64,000 nt of DNA from JBKBIP01 sp046297495 (GCA_046297495.1 JBKBIP010000009.1:1-64000), one strand, 5' to 3'. Shown: positions 8,712 to 18,019, numbered from the stretch's first letter. Translations and numbers: made by a program. The notes: generated from the letters alone by a model not told the origin.

Positions 8712-10436
8712 ATGCACCCACTAATGACGTTGGCGTTACGGCACCATCAGCTCGGCAACCTCGATCAAGCGGATGTTCTTTATCAGCGCATTTTGCAAGA
8801 AAATCCCCAAGCGGCGGAAGTGCTGCACTTACGTGGCTTGGTCGCGTATCAGTGTGGTCAACCAGATAAAGCCATTCCCCACATTTTGGCGGCGGTGTAT
8901 CTGGACACCAATAATGCCGCGTATCACAACTCCTTGGGTTGTTGCTATCAAGTGCTGGACCGCTTACAGGAAGCTGTCGCTTGTTTTCGCCGCGCCTTGG
9001 CCCTCCAACCGGAATTGGCCGAGGCCATGAGCAATTTGGGCAACGCGCTGAACAACATGGGAGCCGCAGTCGAAGCGGAACAGCACTGCCGCCGTGCGCT
9101 GGAGCTGCGCCCCGATTTTCCCGAAGCCTTTAACAACTTGGGGGGAGCGTTGGCCCGTCAAGGACGGGTGGTGGAGGCCGCCGAGATATTCCGCCAAGCC
9201 CTGCGTCTCAATCCGCAATTCGTTTCCGCGCAGCTGAATTTGGGGCACGTTTTGCAAGAACAAGGACTGTTCACCGAAGCCCGCCAGGCTTACGAGGAAG
9301 TCTTGCGTCTGGAACCGCACCATGCTCAAGCCATGAGCAGCTTATCGCTGATCAAGCGTTATAGTCTGAAAGATCAGGAAGAAATCGCGCGTATGGAGGC
9401 TTCCCTGCGGGTACCGAACCTATCCGTCAAGGACCGCAGTCATTTGCATTACGCGCTGGGCAAAGCGGCCGACGACGCAGGTCAATATGACAAGGCATTT
9501 TGGCACTTTCAACAGGCCAAACAAGTCCCTCATATCCCCTTTGATCGACGTGGCTGTATGCAGCGCATCCGTAGTCTCATTTCCTTGTTCACGCCTGAGC
9601 GTCTGCAAGCAGGACCGTTCGGCAGCACGGAAGCCTCTCCCATCTTCATCGTGGGTATGCCCCGTTCGGGCACGACGCTGGTCGAACAAATCCTGGCCAG
9701 TCATCCGGAAGTTCACGGCAACGGTGAACTAACCGACATCCAAGAGTTGGTGGATGCCCTACCCAGCAAGTTGGAGGGGAAAACTCCTTATCCAGAATGT
9801 GTCGCCGACCTCTTGCCGGAAGACGTTGTGAAGGAAATGGCCGAGACGTACTTGTCCAAACGACGCGCCCAAGGTGGGAACGCCCGCTATTTCACGGATA
9901 AGATGCCGACCAATTTCTTGCACTTGGGCATCATCGCCTGGTTGTTCCCCAACGCGCGGATTATTCACTGCCAACGGCACCCACTGGATGTGTGTCTATC
10001 CTGTTTCTCCACCAATTTTTCGGTTCCGCCGCCGTATGTGTACGATCTGGAGGATCAAGGCTTTTTCTATCAACGCTACGAAGAACTGATGCGGCACTGG
10101 CGTCATCACTTGCCGATGCGTATTTTGGATGTCTCCTATGAGACGCTGATTCAGCATCCCGAACCCACCATCCGGCGTCTCTTGGAATTTTGTGATTTGT
10201 CTTGGAATGATCGCTGCCTGCGCTTCCATGAAACCAATCGGCCCATTCAAACGTCTAGCTGTTGGCAAGTGCGGCAACCGATTTATCACTCCTCGGTCGG
10301 ACGTTGGAAGCACTACGCGCGCCATTTGGCTCCGTTAATCCAAATCCTCGATCCAACCGGAGAGTGTTTTGGGCTATCGAATCCCACCAATCTCAGTAAT
10401 CCCGCGAACGTCTTCTACGTGGGGTTCAGTCGTTAA
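8712..10436 (+). CDS. TPR-repeat sulfotransferase
   Basis: A 574-aa protein. About six tetratricopeptide repeats occupy residues 1-225 (motifs such as 'A.A..NLG.AL...G...EA...Y..AL.L.P'). A PAPS-dependent sulfotransferase domain follows (about 310-560): 5'-phosphosulfate loop GMPRSGTTLVEQ near 315 and 3'-phosphate motif RHPLD near 422. It transfers sulfate to protein or carbohydrate acceptors, with the TPRs probably selecting the partner. The start is uncertain: ATG 8712 is preferred over TTG 8700 and ATG 8724, none with a clear ribosome binding site. A terminator follows. Confidence 0.85.
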   Translation: MHPLMTLALRHHQLGNLDQADVLYQRILQENPQAAEVLHLRGLVAYQCGQPDKAIPHILAAVYLDTNNAAYHNSLGCCYQVLDRLQEAVACFRRALALQPELAEAMSNLGNALNNMGAAVEAEQHCRRALELRPDFPEAFNNLGGALARQGRVVEAAEIFRQALRLNPQFVSAQLNLGHVLQEQGLFTEARQAYEEVLRLEPHHAQAMSSLSLIKRYSLKDQEEIARMEASLRVPNLSVKDRSHLHYALGKAADDAGQYDKAFWHFQQAKQVPHIPFDRRGCMQRIRSLISLFTPERLQAGPFGSTEASPIFIVGMPRSGTTLVEQILASHPEVHGNGELTDIQELVDALPSKLEGKTPYPECVADLLPEDVVKEMAETYLSKRRAQGGNARYFTDKMPTNFLHLGIIAWLFPNARIIHCQRHPLDVCLSCFSTNFSVPPPYVYDLEDQGFFYQRYEELMRHWRHHLPMRILDVSYETLIQHPEPTIRRLLEFCDLSWNDRCLRFHETNRPIQTSSCWQVRQPIYHSSVGRWKHYARHLAPLIQILDPTGECFGLSNPTNLSNPANVFYVGFSR

Positions 10437-10456
10437 TGAGGGGAAACAACTCTACG

Positions 10457-10504
10457 GATCGGCGTCTTGTCCGCTCGCGGTGGGCAAGGCGCCGATCTCT
10501 TTTG
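10457..10504 (+). terminator. Hairpin terminator between convergent genes
   Basis: Stem GATCGGCG-CTTG (from 10457) pairs with CAAG-CGCCGATC (to 10497) around a GC-rich loop, followed by TCTCTTTTGT. It ends the sulfotransferase transcript and lies a few bases from the stop of the minus-strand HEAT gene, so it may work both ways. Confidence 0.7.
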
Positions 10505-10506
10505 TC

Positions 10507-12084
10507 TTACACGCAAGGAAAGTTCATCCGCTCCCGTAAGCGTTCGAGCACTTCGCGGGCATGTTGGGCGATGTCCATATCCCCGGCATCGGCGAGGTGA
10601 TCCAAGTCAGGCCAGAGGAACACCAATTCCTCATCGGCGATGACTTGCAATACTTCATGGACCCGTTGCGATTCATCGCTGAACAACGCTTGACGGAACC
10701 AGTGCAGCGCCTGGCATTCCCCCAAACGGGCCAAGGCCGCGCGGGCTGCCTGGCGGACTTCGAGGTTAATATCCCGGCGTCCTTTCTGCAAGCACCACAA
10801 CACTTCGACACGATGGAACGGTTCCCACCAACCCAAACTACTCAGGGCGGCCGCGCGATAAAGGGGATCGAAGTCTTGAGCCGCTAGCATGAGAAATTCC
10901 TCGGTGCGGGGCGCGGGGTGGCCTCGCAACGCACGCAGGATCGCCTGATACGGCACATCGGCGGGGATCGTTGAGCGGCGCGGCGACAGCGGGCGGGGAC
11001 GGCGTAAGGCCCGGCGATCCATGGGAACGGACTGAGCGGCCCAGGTTCGTAAATACTCCGCCACGCACGCGTCACGGGACCAAGTAAGCACTTGAACCGC
11101 CAACTCCACATCAATCAACTGAGGATGGGACAGCAAGGGGAGAAGGTCCGCGCCCACATCGGCACGTAAATCATTCAAGGCCAGCAATATGTCATCTTGG
11201 CGCGCGGGTAGCGCCTGGGCCAATTCCATCGCCAATAACGAAGGACATTCTTCCAGATAATCCTCCAACACCGCTTCCAACGCCGCCAAGCGCGACAGCT
11301 GCCAGCGAAAGGCTTCTTGTTCGACCTGCTCGCTGTCCAAAAAATGCTCAACGTGTTCGGCCCGGCGCAACAGCCGCAGGGCCTCGACGAAGATGCGCGC
11401 CACTAGCGGATGGACCTGTTCGGGGCGATTATCCCATAAACATTCGATGGCTTCGCCCAACCGTCCCTCAGCGATCACATGGGGCGGCACGCCGCAACGC
11501 AATCCTTCCAAGGCTTGGTGCAACACCCGATAGGCGGCATGTCGGAGAAACGAATCGTCCTCCGCCAAATAACCCGCGAAGCCTAAGAAACAAACCGTCT
11601 CTGCCGCCAGGAAATGACGCAGGGGAATATCGCCGGCGGCCTCGACGCAGTGCAGTAATAGTGGTAGGCTCTGCTCTCGGTTCAAGCTGCGCAAGCAATT
11701 CGCTAAATCGATCCAATACCAAGATTGTTCAATCTTGTTATTGGAGAGGCGCCGGTCCAACTGCCGTTCCAGGATGCGGCCGGCGTCGTCGGTGCCGATC
11801 TCGGCCAAGGCCCGCACTTGCACCACGAATTGCGTCCCGGGCTGCAAGCTGGCCTCAATGGCCGCGAAATCTCCCCGTTCCAATAAGCCGCGCAAACGCT
11901 CCTTGGCTGATTCCACGGCGGCCTCGCTCAGATGCCCCCCTTGGAACAGTTCCAGGTGCTGGCGGGAAACAGCGGAAAGCTCCTCATCGGCCTGGTGCTG
12001 GCGCTGGAGATGACGGCCCAGAATAATGGCCGCACTCACAAGTATCGGCATCAGCACGGCCAGGAGCATCACCACAAGCAGCAT
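10507..12084 (-). CDS. Membrane-anchored HEAT-repeat-like protein
   Basis: A 525-aa protein of unknown function. One hydrophobic segment at residues 2-23 anchors it. The rest is alpha-helical with HEAT/armadillo-like repeats, clearest in the C-terminal half ('LYRAAALSSLGWW', 'NLEVRQAARAALARLGE', 'AQHAREVLERLRE'). A short Arg/Pro-rich linker sits near residue 365. It is monocistronic on its strand, convergent with the sulfotransferase gene. HEAT scaffolds usually mediate protein binding; no catalytic motif is visible. Confidence 0.75.
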   Translation of the reverse strand: MLLVVMLLAVLMPILVSAAIILGRHLQRQHQADEELSAVSRQHLELFQGGHLSEAAVESAKERLRGLLERGDFAAIEASLQPGTQFVVQVRALAEIGTDDAGRILERQLDRRLSNNKIEQSWYWIDLANCLRSLNREQSLPLLLHCVEAAGDIPLRHFLAAETVCFLGFAGYLAEDDSFLRHAAYRVLHQALEGLRCGVPPHVIAEGRLGEAIECLWDNRPEQVHPLVARIFVEALRLLRRAEHVEHFLDSEQVEQEAFRWQLSRLAALEAVLEDYLEECPSLLAMELAQALPARQDDILLALNDLRADVGADLLPLLSHPQLIDVELAVQVLTWSRDACVAEYLRTWAAQSVPMDRRALRRPRPLSPRRSTIPADVPYQAILRALRGHPAPRTEEFLMLAAQDFDPLYRAAALSSLGWWEPFHRVEVLWCLQKGRRDINLEVRQAARAALARLGECQALHWFRQALFSDESQRVHEVLQVIADEELVFLWPDLDHLADAGDMDIAQHAREVLERLRERMNFPCV

Positions 12085-12212
12085 GGGTGTTCACCATCGC
12101 GGTCAAGTGGAGCAGGTGATTCGTCCGTGAAGATGGAAATGGGTATATCGTGGCGAATGCGACGGGGAGGCTCAACACATTCCCGCCCGCCGTCTCAGTT
12201 GCCTATGTCTCC

Positions 12213-13550
12213 TTACGCATCGCGCACCTGTCCTTCTCCATACACAATATACTTATATGTCGTGAGTTCAAGCAAACCGCAAGGCCCGCGCGCGTGGAAT
12301 TTATCCGTGCTGATGCCGATTTCCGCGCCTAAACCGAACTGATGGCCGTCATTGAAGCGCGTACTGGCGTTGACCAAGACGGCAGAGGAATCGACCGCCG
12401 CGCAGAAGTACCGGGCCGCCGCCAGATCGTTAGTCACAATGGCATCGGTGTGTTGCGAGCCATATTGATTGATATGTTGGACGGCGTCTTCCAGATCGGC
12501 CACGACTTTGATGGACAAAATCAAATCCAGAAATTCCTCGGCGTAATCGGCTTCCGTGGCTGGACGGGCTTCGGGCAGCAAACGGCAGGTCTCCGGGCAA
12601 CCACGCAGCTCGACGCCGCGCTGGCGCAAGGCCGCTCCGATGCGTGGTAGGAATTCCGCGGCGCGCGCCTGATGCACCAGCAAACTTTCAGCGGCGTTGC
12701 ACACTCCCGGCCGCTGACACTTGGCATTTACAACAATCCGTTCCGCCATATCCAGGTCGGCCGCTTTATCGATATAAACGTGACAATTGCCTTGATAATG
12801 TTTCAAGACCGGCATGGCGGCTTCCTCGGCCACCCGGCGGATCAACGATTCGCCGCCGCGCGGAATTACCAGATCAATCCATTCCTTCAGCCGCAGCAGC
12901 TGTCCCACTGCCTCCCGATCGGTCGTGCCGACCAGTTGCACGGCCTCGCTGGGCAGCTGAACGGCCCGCAACTCGTCTTGCAAGACCGTGTGCAAGATGG
13001 AGTTGGAATGAAAGGCTTCCTTGCCGCCGCGCAGGATGATGGCGTTGCCGCTTTTGACGCACAGCGCCGCGGCATCCAACGTGACATTGGGGCGGGATTC
13101 GTAGATGAAGAAGATCACGCCCAGGGGGACGCCGACCTTGCACACCTGTAGGCCGTTGGGTCGGACACTGCTCCACCGAACCTCGCCGACCGGGTCCGGG
13201 AGGGCGGCCACTTCGCGCAGTCCGGCCGCGGCGGCGCGGAGCCGGTCGGGAGTCAGCCGTAGGCGGTCGATTTGAGCTGTCGTCAGCCCAAAGTCACTCG
13301 CGGCGGCGATATCGCGGGCATTGGCGGCCAGAATCTGTTCCTGTCGGCTGTCCAGAGCGGCAGCGGCCCGCAGCAACCAATCGTTTTTTTGCTTCCCTTT
13401 GGCCTGAGCAAGTAGGCGGGAGGCCGCCCGCGCCCGTTGTCCCAATCGCAGGCAATAGGAAGTCAGATCAATCTCCCCGAATGGGGCCATAGTCGGACCG
13501 TGTTTCGAGTCGGGATTCCTTGGTGTGGGTTGCGCGGTGGACTGGCTCAT
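12213..13550 (-). CDS. proA: Gamma-glutamyl phosphate reductase (glutamate-5-semialdehyde dehydrogenase)
   Basis: Second step of proline synthesis: NADPH-dependent reduction of glutamyl-5-phosphate to glutamate-5-semialdehyde. At 445 aa it has the family signatures 'GVIFFIYESRPNVTLDAAALC', 'ILRGGKEAFHSN', 'VIPRGGESLI' and the catalytic cysteine in QRPGVCNAAE (Cys284). The start ATG overlaps the stop of the upstream cdaR-like gene (ATGA), showing translational coupling in a folP-cdaA-cdaR-proA operon. No proB is present in the window. Pairing proline synthesis with c-di-AMP genes fits osmoregulation, but that is inference. Confidence 0.93.
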   Translation of the reverse strand: MSQSTAQPTPRNPDSKHGPTMAPFGEIDLTSYCLRLGQRARAASRLLAQAKGKQKNDWLLRAAAALDSRQEQILAANARDIAAASDFGLTTAQIDRLRLTPDRLRAAAAGLREVAALPDPVGEVRWSSVRPNGLQVCKVGVPLGVIFFIYESRPNVTLDAAALCVKSGNAIILRGGKEAFHSNSILHTVLQDELRAVQLPSEAVQLVGTTDREAVGQLLRLKEWIDLVIPRGGESLIRRVAEEAAMPVLKHYQGNCHVYIDKAADLDMAERIVVNAKCQRPGVCNAAESLLVHQARAAEFLPRIGAALRQRGVELRGCPETCRLLPEARPATEADYAEEFLDLILSIKVVADLEDAVQHINQYGSQHTDAIVTNDLAAARYFCAAVDSSAVLVNASTRFNDGHQFGLGAEIGISTDKFHARGPCGLLELTTYKYIVYGEGQVRDA

Positions 13551-14590
13551 GGTGAATTGACCCCTCCCAGGCCCGCATCCACGGACCGGCCCATGACAGG
13601 ATTGCCTGTCGCTTCCGCGGATCGGGGGATCAAGCGGAAGGTAGCCGATTTGGGGGGAGTTTGGGCCAGCTCAAATTCCTTGGGTAACTGGATTTTTAGT
13701 GGTTCATCGAAATACAGCGCCGCCTCATACTTGCCGTCCGTCAAATCGACGAACACCATGACGTTGGGCGGCTCCTCGGCGGCAGGACCGAGGACGCGCA
13801 ACGTGATCCTGCCTGCTCGTTCATCCTCCCAGCGCGGTTGGAAGGAGAAATTGGCCGGACAAAGAAATTGTACCGGGATTTCCGTCAATTCGTAAACCTT
13901 TTGTCGCGGTAATAGCGTCAATCGAACCGAAACCATTTCCGGCACGGTGCGGATAGGGCGGCCTTCGAGTTCTTGCACCAGGCGAACCCGCGTCGTCGTG
14001 GTGGCTTCCTGGGTCGTGGTTGCTTCAGGACGATGCGAAAAAACGAATGGTTGCGTGGGCAAGGTCCGGGTGCGATCCAGAATTTCTTGCGGCCCTCGCG
14101 CCAGCACCGACGCCGGTTCAATGTGCAGTTGGCCGACTCGATCCTCGGAAATGTACTGCAACCGCACGGCCAGCCGACGTTCCACCAGCCGCCGCAGCGT
14201 AACGGGAATGCGATTACGATCTTCCAGAACCACCGCTTGCACCCCAGGGGGCGGATGTAATTGACTGGCATCGACGCGCACCGTATCCGAATAGCGCACC
14301 TCCTGTTGCCGATCTGGGGGCACGGTCAGCGTGACACACACTTGCATCTCGCCGCGTTGCAGCCAGGAACGCAATTCTCGAATACGCGAGGGCGGACCGC
14401 TGAATGACGCCAATACTTGACTAGGACCAGTCACTTCTAAATCATACTGTTCCAACTGACTGGGATCGAGTTGAATGCGCACAGGAATAGGCACGTTATC
14501 CAACGTTTCTTGATCACGGCTGCGAGCATAGAGCCAGACCAACGCCCCCAGACAGACCGCGATTAACGCCGACACCAGTCGATCCAACAT
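13547..14590 (-). CDS. cdaR: YbbR-domain protein, regulator of diadenylate cyclase (CdaR-like)
   Basis: A 347-aa protein with one N-terminal membrane helix (about 1-22, MLDRLVSALIAVCLGALVWL) and repeated YbbR-type beta domains outside the membrane. CdaR binds and modulates the membrane cyclase CdaA in Firmicutes. ATG 14590 is chosen because AGGAGG lies six bases upstream; the longer frame to 14617 lacks this. It sits 60 bases after the cdaA gene and overlaps proA by four bases. The symbol rests on operon position and the YbbR-like architecture, since sequence conservation in this family is low. Confidence 0.8.
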   Translation of the reverse strand: MLDRLVSALIAVCLGALVWLYARSRDQETLDNVPIPVRIQLDPSQLEQYDLEVTGPSQVLASFSGPPSRIRELRSWLQRGEMQVCVTLTVPPDRQQEVRYSDTVRVDASQLHPPPGVQAVVLEDRNRIPVTLRRLVERRLAVRLQYISEDRVGQLHIEPASVLARGPQEILDRTRTLPTQPFVFSHRPEATTTQEATTTTRVRLVQELEGRPIRTVPEMVSVRLTLLPRQKVYELTEIPVQFLCPANFSFQPRWEDERAGRITLRVLGPAAEEPPNVMVFVDLTDGKYEAALYFDEPLKIQLPKEFELAQTPPKSATFRLIPRSAEATGNPVMGRSVDAGLGGVNSP

Positions 14591-14650
14591 GTCGCCTCCT
14601 TGCGGATTGCCAAGCACCTGTCCGATCTTTGGAGTACTGATTTCCGAGCT

Positions 14651-15457
14651 TCATGCCGCTTTGCGCGTCGCCGGCTGTTCCGGCGGCGTCGGAACGGCGT
14701 TGCTCAACAAGGCGGCTAGTCGGCGAGAGAGATTCTCGCGGGGAACCGGTTCCAGCTTGCCGCCGACTGCCAGTGAGATGCGCCCCGTTTCCTCACTCAC
14801 CACCAAGAGCAAGGCGTCTGTCTCCTCGCTCAAGCCCAGGGCCGCGCGGTGCCGCATTCCCAGGTGCTGGCTGGTACGGTCTGGAGGTTGCCCCAAAGGC
14901 AGCTGACAAGCCGCCGCTGCGATCCGGCCATTGCACAAAATGATGGCGCCGTCGTGCAAGGGACTGGGAGGCGTGAAGATGGTGCGGATCAGCGCAGGGG
15001 AAATTTCGCTGTCGATCTTCTCGCCAGTTTCGATGTAGGGCGCCAACGTGACTTCCCGCTGAATGGCGATGAGGGCGCCGACGCATTCGCGCGCCAGGGC
15101 TTGGGCGGCGTCGGCCAATTTATCGGCGATGGGATATTGGCTGGGGACGAAGTAGCGGAACATGCGATAGCGCCCCAGCACCATCAAACCGCGGCGCAAT
15201 TCCGGCTGGAAGATCACCAGTAAGCCGACCACGATGGTGGACAGCAAATAATCCAGGACCTTCCCTAATTCCGAGAGTTCCAAGCTGGCGATGATGACCT
15301 GCGCGACCAGGAACACTCCCAAGACGATGAGCACCAAGCCACGCACCATGCCAGAGCCGCGCGTCTGGCCCAGGAAACGCAGGATGGCATAGATGGCCAG
15401 GGCAAGCACGGCGATTTCCACCACGTCGCGCACGCCCACCGATTCATAAAAGAGCAT
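14651..15457 (-). CDS. cdaA: Membrane diadenylate cyclase (CdaA type)
   Basis: Makes the second messenger cyclic di-AMP from two ATP. At 268 aa it has three membrane helices in residues about 9-85, then a DisA_N catalytic domain with both signature motifs: DGA (169-171, in SPLHDGAIIL) and RHR (202-204, in GMRHRAALGLSEETDA). The start at 15457 (MLFYESVGVRDVVEIAVLA) sits just past the folP stop and places the first helix normally; the longer frame overlaps folP. It is followed by the YbbR-domain gene. c-di-AMP commonly controls potassium and osmolyte homeostasis. Confidence 0.93.
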   Translation of the reverse strand: MLFYESVGVRDVVEIAVLALAIYAILRFLGQTRGSGMVRGLVLIVLGVFLVAQVIIASLELSELGKVLDYLLSTIVVGLLVIFQPELRRGLMVLGRYRMFRYFVPSQYPIADKLADAAQALARECVGALIAIQREVTLAPYIETGEKIDSEISPALIRTIFTPPSPLHDGAIILCNGRIAAAACQLPLGQPPDRTSQHLGMRHRAALGLSEETDALLLVVSEETGRISLAVGGKLEPVPRENLSRRLAALLSNAVPTPPEQPATRKAA

Positions 15458-15464
15458 CAAGCGT

Positions 15465-16355
15465 TCATTCAAGTCCCGTTCCCCCGCCTTCGGCCTGCTT
15501 CTCGATAGCAGCCCACACACGCACGGCCTCAACCGTTTCGGCCACATCATGGACGCGGATGATTTGCACGCGCTGTCGGGCCATGGCATGACATAGAATC
15601 GCCGTGGATCCGATCAAACGGCCCTCAACCGGCCGGTTCAGCAGTTTGCCGATGAAGCTTTTGCGGGAAACTCCCAAACACAGCGGTCGTCCCAAGGCCT
15701 GCAACTTCTCCAGCTGAGCTAGAATTTGCCAGTTATGTTGTTCCGTCTTGCCGAAGCCGATGCCCGGATCGAGGGCTATTCGCTCCTTGGATATACCCAC
15801 TCTGGCGCAAAGCTGCAACCGCTCTTGGAAGAACTGGACGATCTCCGTGACCACATTGTCATACGTAGGTCGCTGCTGCATGGTGGCGGGGGTGCCTTGC
15901 ATGTGCATGAGAATGATACCGGCAGGGAAGGCCTGAAGTACGTGTCGCATGTCGGGATCACCCGCCAAAGCCGTTACATCATTAACAATGTGGGCGCCGG
16001 CTTGCAGACATTGCCGTGCGACCTCCGCTTTGGAGGTATCCACCGACAGCAGCGCCGATGTTTGGCGGGCCAATTCCGTCACAACTGGCAGTACCCGGCG
16101 CAGTTCCTCTTCCAGCGGCACCGGCGCGGCGCCGGGCCGGGTTGATTCACCGCCCAGGTCAAGCAGGTCGGCCCCTTCACGCAACAACCGCAGCGCGTGC
16201 TCCACGGCCGCCTCAATGGCGAGGAACCGGCCGCCGTCGGAAAAACTATCCGGCGTGACATTGACGATTCCCATGACCAACGGCCGCGCGCCCAGCGTCA
16301 ATTGTCGATCCGGGAGCTGCCATGAATAGCGCGACGTGGACATAAACCATTCCAT
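15465..16355 (-). CDS. folP: Dihydropteroate synthase
   Basis: Condenses 6-hydroxymethyl-7,8-dihydropterin diphosphate with p-aminobenzoate in folate synthesis. At 296 aa it has the signatures MGIVNVTPDSFSDGG (28-42), LDLGGESTRPGA (65-76), 'IVNDVTAL', 'IALDPGIGFGKT' and 'GVSRKSFIGKLL'. It is the first gene of the folP-cdaA-cdaR-proA run, with seven bases to the next start. Two ATGs (residues 1 and 5) are possible starts; neither has a clear ribosome binding site. Confidence 0.94.
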   Translation of the reverse strand: MEWFMSTSRYSWQLPDRQLTLGARPLVMGIVNVTPDSFSDGGRFLAIEAAVEHALRLLREGADLLDLGGESTRPGAAPVPLEEELRRVLPVVTELARQTSALLSVDTSKAEVARQCLQAGAHIVNDVTALAGDPDMRHVLQAFPAGIILMHMQGTPATMQQRPTYDNVVTEIVQFFQERLQLCARVGISKERIALDPGIGFGKTEQHNWQILAQLEKLQALGRPLCLGVSRKSFIGKLLNRPVEGRLIGSTAILCHAMARQRVQIIRVHDVAETVEAVRVWAAIEKQAEGGGTGLE

Positions 16356-16389
16356 AACATGGAAACCAAGAAAGAAAACAGAGGGCAGC

Positions 16390-16521
16390 TTATTTCTTCC
16401 TTCGCGGCTTGCGAGCCGTGGCAGGTCGATTGGCAGTTAGTTGTTCCCAATACTGTTGGATTGGTTCCGGAGTTGTCCCAGTAGGAGGCTGGTATTTTCG
16501 GTTCGCGCGGGCTGTTGTCAT
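16390..16521 (-). CDS. Putative 43-aa basic small protein
   Basis: Found by reading the gap between phoD and folP on the minus strand: ATG at 16521, stop TAA at 16390. The product begins MTTARANRKYQPPTGTTPEP and ends in a basic ARKPRRKK tail, with 'IQQYWEQL' between. Composition (Gln/Pro/Thr core, Arg/Lys tail) looks coding-like, but there is no clear ribosome binding site. The family-A palindrome (16500-16533) overlaps its first codons. The overlapping 94-codon frame (16298-16582) looks less coding-like. It may be a small nucleic-acid-binding protein; unproven. Confidence 0.4.
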   Translation of the reverse strand: MTTARANRKYQPPTGTTPEPIQQYWEQLTANRPATARKPRRKK

Positions 16522-16533
16522 CCAGCGCGAACC
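16500..16533. repeat. Dispersed palindrome, family A (copy 2)
   Basis: Perfect 9-nt arms GGTTCGCGC (16500-16508) and GCGCGAACC (16525-16533), followed by GATCCAT as in other copies (GATGAAT). It overlaps the 5' end of the putative 43-aa gene. Confidence 0.7.
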
Positions 16534-16582
16534 GATCCATCATCAAATCAAAACACTTAATTTCGCTCGCCAGCTTGGGCAC

Positions 16583-18019
16583 TCATTTCACTTCCTTCTC
16601 CTTCTTAAATTCATGCACCACCTTGCCATGCACATCGTGGAAGCGGAAGGCGATAGTACTCTTGTCGCCGACTTTGTCCGTGGTCACGGACAGGAAGCCG
16701 CCCTGGACGCGGTGGAATTGGTGATATTCCTTGTCGAAGCCGGGGGAGCCGCCGGCGTGTTCGTCGCTGGCGGGGCCGCAGGAGAATTCGTGAACGCCGG
16801 TCGTGGGGTGGATCGAATGATACTGCCAGTGACGGTCGCCACAAGCCACGAAGAAATTGTCCGGCACATGCTTTTGCATCCATTCGCGCAACTCGTTCCC
16901 TTCATGGGCGAAGGCGTCGTTGGAGTGATTGTCGTTCTTCCCCTTGGGCCGGTCAGGGCCGACGATGGGAGTTGGGCTGATGAGCACTTTCCAATCGGCG
17001 TCGCTGGCCAACACGGTGTCCTTGAACCACTTCTTCTGCTCCGCGCCCCAGATGGTCTTATCGGGGCCATCCTTCATGGTGTTCGGGGACCGGAAGTCGC
17101 GCCCCTCGACCACCCAGATTTGCAGCCCCTTGCCCCAGCGGAAGGTGCGATAGGGCTTGTCTCCCATCGGCACTTGTTCCTTGTAGATGCGCAACCCATC
17201 CTCGAACGTCATCGGGAGCATGAATTTGGGGTTCAATGTCGGCCAGCAGTCATCGGAGAGCGTGTCGTGATCGTCCTTCTCGAAATAAACCGGCACGTGC
17301 TGATGAAAGGAGATGTGGCGCGGCAAGCCGTACATGCGCTGCCAGTGATAGCGGGCCAGCTCCACCGTGGTCGCGCGGGGGTCGTCGGAATCGTAGTACA
17401 CCGTGTCGCCGGTCGGAATCAGAAAATTCGGTCGCAGCTTGAGCATCGAATCATAGATGTGGAAGCCGGCGGCATGGTCGAGATCGCGGTAGGCTTTGCC
17501 GGTGATGACGGTGAAAACCACCTTCTCATACTGGTCCGGCGCCGGCGCGGTGCGGAATTGGCCGAGAAGCGGGGCATGCTTGGGATTGCCACCAGGGCCG
17601 GCCGTCTCGGCGGCATAGTAATAGACGGTGCTTGGCTTCAACCCGGTGAGTTGGAACTGATGCGTGTAGTCGTTCTCGGCCTTCACGTCCACCCAAGGAG
17701 TTTCCTTGACGTCGGATAGGTCTTGCTTGGTGCCATAGCGTAGGCGGACTTGGCCGGGAGCGCCGGGGACGGCCCCCTCTAGCTCGCTGACCTTCACCCC
17801 TTCGGGCAGCGGTCCCATTGGTCGCCCTTTGCGCACCAGCCCATCCTTATTGCGCTCCGCCTTGGCAGTCACGCGCATCCAGACGATGGCCGCGTTGTCA
17901 GTCACTTCGCCGACCTTGACCCCCGTGGCCTGGCGCGATTCCGGGGCCAGCATCGCCGCTGTCACCAGTCCCACCAGCCCCAAAGCCAGCAGCATTCGTC
18001 GAACCAAGGTGCTGTTCAT
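16583..18019 (-). CDS. PhoD-like secreted phosphatase / metallophosphatase
   Basis: A 478-aa exported phosphoesterase. A signal peptide (MNSTLVRRMLLALGLVGLVTAAML) precedes a fibronectin-like N-terminal domain (about 35-140) and the catalytic domain with metal-ligand motifs 'FEKDDHDTLSDD', 'ISPTPIVGPDRP' and 'ACGDRHWQYHS', characteristic of the PhoD family (alkaline phosphatase or phosphodiesterase using Ca/Fe). AGGAGGG precedes the ATG. The planctomycete-type sequence could act on phosphodiesters or polysaccharide-linked phosphate; the substrate is not deducible. Confidence 0.88.
   Translation of the reverse strand: MNSTLVRRMLLALGLVGLVTAAMLAPESRQATGVKVGEVTDNAAIVWMRVTAKAERNKDGLVRKGRPMGPLPEGVKVSELEGAVPGAPGQVRLRYGTKQDLSDVKETPWVDVKAENDYTHQFQLTGLKPSTVYYYAAETAGPGGNPKHAPLLGQFRTAPAPDQYEKVVFTVITGKAYRDLDHAAGFHIYDSMLKLRPNFLIPTGDTVYYDSDDPRATTVELARYHWQRMYGLPRHISFHQHVPVYFEKDDHDTLSDDCWPTLNPKFMLPMTFEDGLRIYKEQVPMGDKPYRTFRWGKGLQIWVVEGRDFRSPNTMKDGPDKTIWGAEQKKWFKDTVLASDADWKVLISPTPIVGPDRPKGKNDNHSNDAFAHEGNELREWMQKHVPDNFFVACGDRHWQYHSIHPTTGVHEFSCGPASDEHAGGSPGFDKEYHQFHRVQGGFLSVTTDKVGDKSTIAFRFHDVHGKVVHEFKKEKEVK

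Noticed and set aside
16298..16582. Minus-strand 94-codon ORF between folP and phoD
   Set aside because: Overlaps folP start and the palindrome; Cys/Ser-rich odd sequence. The 43-codon frame in the same place reads more naturally.
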